Source of the DNA: an uncultured Flavobacteriales bacterium
GTDB lineage: Bacteria; Bacteroidota; Bacteroidia; Flavobacteriales_D; Crocinitomicaceae
Direction of reading: 5' to 3'
Assembly: GCA_913059205.1 (NCBI GenBank)
Contig: CAJXRM010000011.1
Coordinates: 1 to 49,011 of the forward strand
DNA length: 49,011 nucleotides
Part shown: piece by piece, positions 45,268 to 49,011 of the stretch
How positions within the stretch are numbered: position 1 is the first letter of the stretch
Layout of the letters: every line of letters starts with the position of its first letter
Program-made: the position numbers and the translations under genes
The notes under the pieces: model-generated
The model's database searches: none
What the model saw: the letters and a program-made list of their open reading frames with translations, nothing else
What the model was told of the DNA's origin: nothing

Positions 45268-46749
45268 ATGACAGCTTTCGAAATAAACAATGATTGGATT
45301 ACCCTTTCTGAATTGGAGAACATTATTTCTTCAAATTGCACAGTTACACTTTCTGAAAAAGCAAAAACAGAAATCAACAACTGTCGCGCGTACTTGGACG
45401 AAAAAGTGCAGCACTCTGATCAATTGATTTACGGAATTAACACAGGATTTGGTTCTTTGTGTAACACCGCTATTTCTCGTGAAGATCTAGAAAAGCTACA
45501 AAGTAACCTCGTTCTTTCTCACGCTTGCGGGGCTGGAGAAGAAGTCCCACAAGCTATTGTGAAACGCATGCTTTTACTGAAAGCCTTTGGTCTTTCTCAC
45601 GGAAATTCTGGAGCGCAACTGGAAACAATCGAACGTTTACTTTATATGTACAACAATTCTATTCTTCCCGTAGTCTACCAACAAGGAAGTTTAGGTGCAT
45701 CGGGAGATTTAGCGCCTCTCGCCCATTTATCGCTTCCACTTTTAGGTGAAGGAGAGGTTTATATGAATGGTGAAAAAGTAGCTTCATCTGTATTTTTGTC
45801 AAAACACAATCTTGCTCCAATCGCTTTGCGCTCGAAGGAAGGGTTGGCTTTATTGAACGGGACACAATTCATGAGTTCTTATGGTTCTTACGCTGTTGCC
45901 AATTCAATTAAGTTATGGAATCAATTCAATTTAATTGGAGCGCTTTCATTGGAAGCGTATGACGGCAGATTGAACCCTTTTCAATCGAATGTGAATGAAA
46001 TTCGCAACCAACTCGGGCAAATTGAAACGGCAAAGACGTTTTACGCGAATTTAGCTGGAAGTGAAATGATTACACGACACAAAGACCATGTGCAAGACCC
46101 GTATTCCTTCCGTTGTATTCCACAAGTTCACGGAGCATCGAAAGATACAATTGACCACTGCGCAACGATTGTAGAACGTGAAATCAATGCGGTTACAGAC
46201 AATCCAACCGTATTTTACGACGAAGATGATGTTGTTTCTGCAGGAAACTTCCACGGACAACCGTTGGCTTTGGTAATGGATTTCTTAGCTATTGCAATGG
46301 CCGAAATGGGAAGTATTTCCGAACGCCGTGTGTACAAATTAATTTCAGGAACACGTGGATTACCAGCCTTTTTGGTCGCAGAACCAGGATTGAACTCTGG
46401 ATTTATGATTCCACAATACACAGCTGCTTCAATTGTAAGTCAGAATAAACAACTGTGTTCTCCTGCAAGTGTCGATACGATTGACTCGAGTAACGGTCAA
46501 GAAGATCACGTAAGTATGGGCGCAAACGCAGCAACGAAACTGTACCGTGTTATCGATAACTGCTACACAATTCAAGGAATTGAATTACTAAACGCTGCAC
46601 AAGGAATGGATTTTAGAACAGAAAAAAGTTCGCCTTCCATTGAAAACTTACGATCAAATTATAGAAAACACGTTCCATTTGTTAAAGACGATTGCTACTT
46701 GCACCCGCTGATTCAAAAGAGTAAATGGTTCGTTACAACTCAAATCTAA
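45268..46749 (+). CDS. hutH: Histidine ammonia-lyase (HAL/PAL family)
   Basis: HutH removes ammonia from histidine to give urocanate, the first step of histidine catabolism. The 493 residues contain YGINTGFGSLCN, LVLSHACGAGEEVP, GSLGASGDLAPLAHL, whose Ala-Ser-Gly (144-146) forms the MIO cofactor, and FHGQPLALVMDFLAIAMAE and SNGQEDHVSMGANAATK. The SH pair (about 84-85) fits histidine rather than tyrosine/phenylalanine enzymes, but a close aromatic ammonia-lyase remains possible. No hutU, hutI or hutG is in the window. It is coupled to hisS. Confidence 0.92.
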   Translation: MTAFEINNDWITLSELENIISSNCTVTLSEKAKTEINNCRAYLDEKVQHSDQLIYGINTGFGSLCNTAISREDLEKLQSNLVLSHACGAGEEVPQAIVKRMLLLKAFGLSHGNSGAQLETIERLLYMYNNSILPVVYQQGSLGASGDLAPLAHLSLPLLGEGEVYMNGEKVASSVFLSKHNLAPIALRSKEGLALLNGTQFMSSYGSYAVANSIKLWNQFNLIGALSLEAYDGRLNPFQSNVNEIRNQLGQIETAKTFYANLAGSEMITRHKDHVQDPYSFRCIPQVHGASKDTIDHCATIVEREINAVTDNPTVFYDEDDVVSAGNFHGQPLALVMDFLAIAMAEMGSISERRVYKLISGTRGLPAFLVAEPGLNSGFMIPQYTAASIVSQNKQLCSPASVDTIDSSNGQEDHVSMGANAATKLYRVIDNCYTIQGIELLNAAQGMDFRTEKSSPSIENLRSNYRKHVPFVKDDCYLHPLIQKSKWFVTTQI

Positions 46750-46780
46750 ATTGTATATTTAACCAACTTAACAATTTACT

Positions 46781-47290
46781 ATGGATACAATAGACAATAT
46801 CAACCAAGAAGAGCCAAGACCACGTTTTTTAACGGTTTTGTGCATTCTCACCTTTATTGCAACTGGACTAAGTCTTGTTACAGGACTTTTTAACTTGTTA
46901 GTAACTGGTAGACAGTCGGAAGAACAAATGATCAATGCTAAAGTAGCAATGTCAGAATCGATCAATGAAATGAGAGATATGGGAATGACTAGTTTCGTTG
47001 ACTTGATGGAAAAAATTCAGCGAATGTCCGTTGAAGTGAACGACAATTTCTATTTCGCTGGTATATTTGGACTTGTACTCACCGTTATTGGATTATACAG
47101 TGCAATTAGAATGTGGAAAGGTTCAAAACTAGGTTTTCATATTTACATTGTCTATAACCTTTTAGCGATTGGAGGAATTTATCTGTACGTTTCTGCAGCA
47201 AACATTCCAACTGTTTTTGTTGTGTTCAATGTTATTTTATCCGGTATTTTTATCTTGATGTATTCTCGGAATTTGAAGTGGATGAAGTAA
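46781..47290 (+). CDS. Four-helix integral membrane protein, unknown function
   Basis: The 169-residue protein has a short N-terminal cytoplasmic part (MDTIDNINQEEPRPRFL), transmembrane helices at about 18-40, 88-110, 115-135 and 142-162, and a roughly 45-residue loop between helices 1 and 2 rich in Met, Glu and Asn (SESINEMRDMGMTSFVDLMEKIQRM). The C-terminus is short and basic. Similar small membrane proteins are common in Flavobacteriales without known function. It follows hutH by 31 bases. Confidence 0.75.
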   Translation: MDTIDNINQEEPRPRFLTVLCILTFIATGLSLVTGLFNLLVTGRQSEEQMINAKVAMSESINEMRDMGMTSFVDLMEKIQRMSVEVNDNFYFAGIFGLVLTVIGLYSAIRMWKGSKLGFHIYIVYNLLAIGGIYLYVSAANIPTVFVVFNVILSGIFILMYSRNLKWMK

Positions 47291-47608
47291 TCGTTTAAAG
47301 AGATTAAAAGCGATGTTCGTAGGTAGAATTGATGTTAAAAACAAGTGGTTTATTACTAATCCATTCACCAATCATCCTCCGTCTTATCCCACTCATTCCT
47401 CTCCTTTTATCCATTGTTAGAGGTTCGAATCAAGATTTCGTTTTTCAACTTGAAATACGCTCAAAAGAATTCCTCACATTAGAATTGTAAAGCAACAAAT
47501 AGTAAGAGATTGTTAAACAAAAAAGCTCAACGGATGTTGAGCTTTCTGTGATCAATTCTAATTATTCCTTAGAAAATTACTTAATAAATTAAACGCAATC
47601 AATTTGCA
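47291..47608. other. Gene-free stretch between converging genes
   Basis: This 318-base stretch lies between the convergent membrane-protein and secreted-protein genes. It contains a hairpin terminator at 47519-47545. I see no open frame with protein character, no tRNA and no repeat in the rest. Confidence 0.6.
47519..47545 (-). terminator. Rho-independent terminator for the right-end secreted protein gene
   Basis: A perfect 10-bp stem, AAAGCTCAAC with GTTGAGCTTT, has a 4-base loop and, on the minus strand, a T run. It may also stop plus-strand transcription from the membrane-protein gene. Confidence 0.75.
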
Positions 47609-48965
47609 TTAATATTTCTTTTCACTTGAACCGTCTGAGTATTTAATCAATTTCAATCCCTCGAATGACATATCCACTTCTTGCCCCATCAAATTAAATA
47701 TACCCACAATTTCTCTATTGAATTCTTCATTGTTATCAACAGCGATCATTTTAGAATAGGTAACCTTCCCATGATAGTCATATTGAGCAATTCTATAATA
47801 GTTTGTAGTTTTTTCAAATCGTTCATCTATGGTTGAATACTTTCGCTGGTTATCAGATGTTCCTGCTCCTGGAATTGTAGTAATAGTTGACCAAATACGC
47901 GCATCCGTGCTTCGTTCAATTTCAAAGCGATCATTATTCAATTCGCTCGCAACTTCCCAAATTAACATATTTGCATTATTGTACTCAACAGCATAAAAAT
48001 ACATCAACTCTATAGGCAAAGGCACAACATTCACACCGCTTAATTGATATTGGCAATCTGAATTAGCATTTCCATCCATTACTAAATAAAAAACTTCAGT
48101 CCCCGTAAAGGTAGGACCCGGATTTGGTGTAATTGTTCCAGCAAAGGACCCATTTGTGATAGAATTCCAAGTTACCAGAAAATTATTATTCCCACCAGCT
48201 GGAGCTGTACTTGCCGAAGAAGGGTCTGGACCATTTTGACACGCATTTCCGCTACTAACACAACCTTCTGGTGTTAAAGATGCACAACTTCCAGAAAAAA
48301 TTCCAAATTGCCATTTACAAATTGGACCACCGCAATTAATATTTCCACCAACTATTTGAATTGATGCAGACCCGGCAATCGGTTGAAATGTAGACCACTG
48401 AGTATTCTCAAGCGAACCAGCACATAAACTAGCAGGAGCAGGATCAGACGTTGTTGCATCATACAACGAACCAGTAAAAGCACAATTACCTCCGTTATAA
48501 AGTGTAGTTGGAGTTGGACCTAAACCTGCTGCACCTGCACATTCATTTGAAGGAGCTTCCGGCATATTGGCATTAAAACATATACTAAAATTAGAATTTG
48601 TTCTGGTTACAACCTCAAAAATATAAGTTGTTCCAGGAACCAAAATAGGAGCTGGATTCCCTGTATTTGCAACGGTACCATACGATTGAGAAATTGGCGT
48701 ATTTGCTTGCGCTTCGCCATTGCAAGACGCAGCGATAATTCCGCAACCTAAACTCCAAAGGTTAAACTGAACTTCTTCAAGTGCATTAAATGTCATGTCA
48801 AATTGATTGCAATTTCCAGCAACAAACTTGTAAAAGAAACCAACACCTGAATTAAATCCACCGCCACAATTGACGGCAGGAACACCCGTTGTTGCATTTT
48901 GATTCGTTAAACAAGTCCCACTAGCCATTGCCGCTCCGGCTGCAGCTCCAGCGCAAGACGTAGAC
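47609..48965 (-). CDS. Secreted surface protein with T9SS-like C-terminus, 5' end cut by adapter
   Basis: This is a partial gene: the first complete genomic codon on the minus strand is at 48964 and the real start lies beyond the contig. About 451 residues remain. Apparent upstream residues MGSEMCIRDR are translated adapter and must be removed. The remaining N-terminal part has cysteine-rich beta domains in two similar copies (AGAAAGAAMASGTCLTNQN and APSNECAGAAGLGPTPTTLY; FYKFVAGNCNQFDMTFN and WSTFQPIAGSASIQIVGG), PPC-like. The end has the Flavobacteriales linker ELMYFYAVEYNNANMLIWEV, NNDRFEIERSTDARIWS, then IVGIFNLMGQEVDMSFEGLKLIKYSDGSSEKKY. This ending differs from type A domains (no PNPT motif) and may be another T9SS sorting tail. 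Confidence 0.8.
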
Positions 48966-49011
48966 CTGTCTCTTATACACATCTCCGAGCCCACGAGACA
49001 GGCAGAAATCT
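48966..49011 (-). other. Nextera i7 adapter left in the assembly (not genomic)
   Basis: Bases 48966-48984 are the reverse complement of the Tn5 mosaic end (CTGTCTCTTATACACATCT), 48985-48999 of the read-2 primer and 49000-49007 of the same i7 index (AGGCAGAA) seen at the left end. The last genomic base is 48965. Confidence 0.97.

Overview
The window is a single AT-rich contig from a member of the Bacteroidota, most likely order Flavobacteriales (perhaps near Crocinitomicaceae/Fluviicola; the family is a guess). The grounds are four proteins with secretion-type (T9SS or T9SS-like) C-termini, an lpxC-fabZ fusion between lpxD and lpxA, an rpmB-rpmG-DUF4295-ftsY block, and many TAnnTTTG promoter -7 boxes. 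Both ends carry unclipped Illumina Nextera adapter (1-48 and 48966-49011, inverted copies with the same index). The first and last genes are therefore cut artificially, and the last bases are not genomic.

Left arm (49-5674, minus strand): a tightly packed six-gene operon. In transcription order it encodes a small lipoprotein, a ribulose-phosphate 3-epimerase-like barrel fused to a KdsD-type CBS pair, a DAHP synthase-family enzyme, a KdsC-type HAD phosphatase with an extra N-terminal domain, a stand-alone lysine-ketoglutarate reductase (saccharopine-forming) homologue, and a UMF1/Atg22-like MFS transporter. Gaps are -4 to +7 bases. This is the best candidate in the window for an undescribed pathway: pentose phosphate metabolism to a 3-deoxy-2-ulosonic acid, possibly joined to an amine and exported.

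5.8-15.7 kb: a small secreted protein, an alpha/beta hydrolase with a hidden non-canonical start, a TerB-like protein, a DCC1-like protein, 3-hydroxybutyryl-CoA dehydrogenase, a membrane-anchored winged-helix regulator divergent from a beta-propeller lipoprotein, thiol peroxidase, a protein kinase, an M61 peptidase with a PDZ domain, and an ABC-F ATPase with one degenerate composite ATP site.

15.8-25.4 kb: a two-gene secreted-protein operon (CUB domain and T9SS tail), murB, then a divergent menaquinone block (hotdog thioesterase, isochorismate synthase, menD), terC, three small conserved or unknown proteins, thioredoxin and a membrane-anchored protein.

25.5-33.1 kb: lipid A genes lpxD, lpxC-fabZ and lpxA, then rlmD, cinA, ribosomal proteins L28 and L33, DUF4295 and ftsY. 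This is an envelope and translation housekeeping block.

33.3-42.7 kb: two large secreted zinc metalloproteases in tandem (reprolysin-like and M43/pappalysin-like) that share a C-terminal architecture. The first carries a 3-kb array of Ig-like repeats. 42.8-47.3 kb: an ACMSD-like amidohydrolase, hisS, hutH and a four-helix membrane protein. The right end holds a 5'-truncated secreted protein. I found no tRNA, rRNA, CRISPR array, insertion sequence or prophage.
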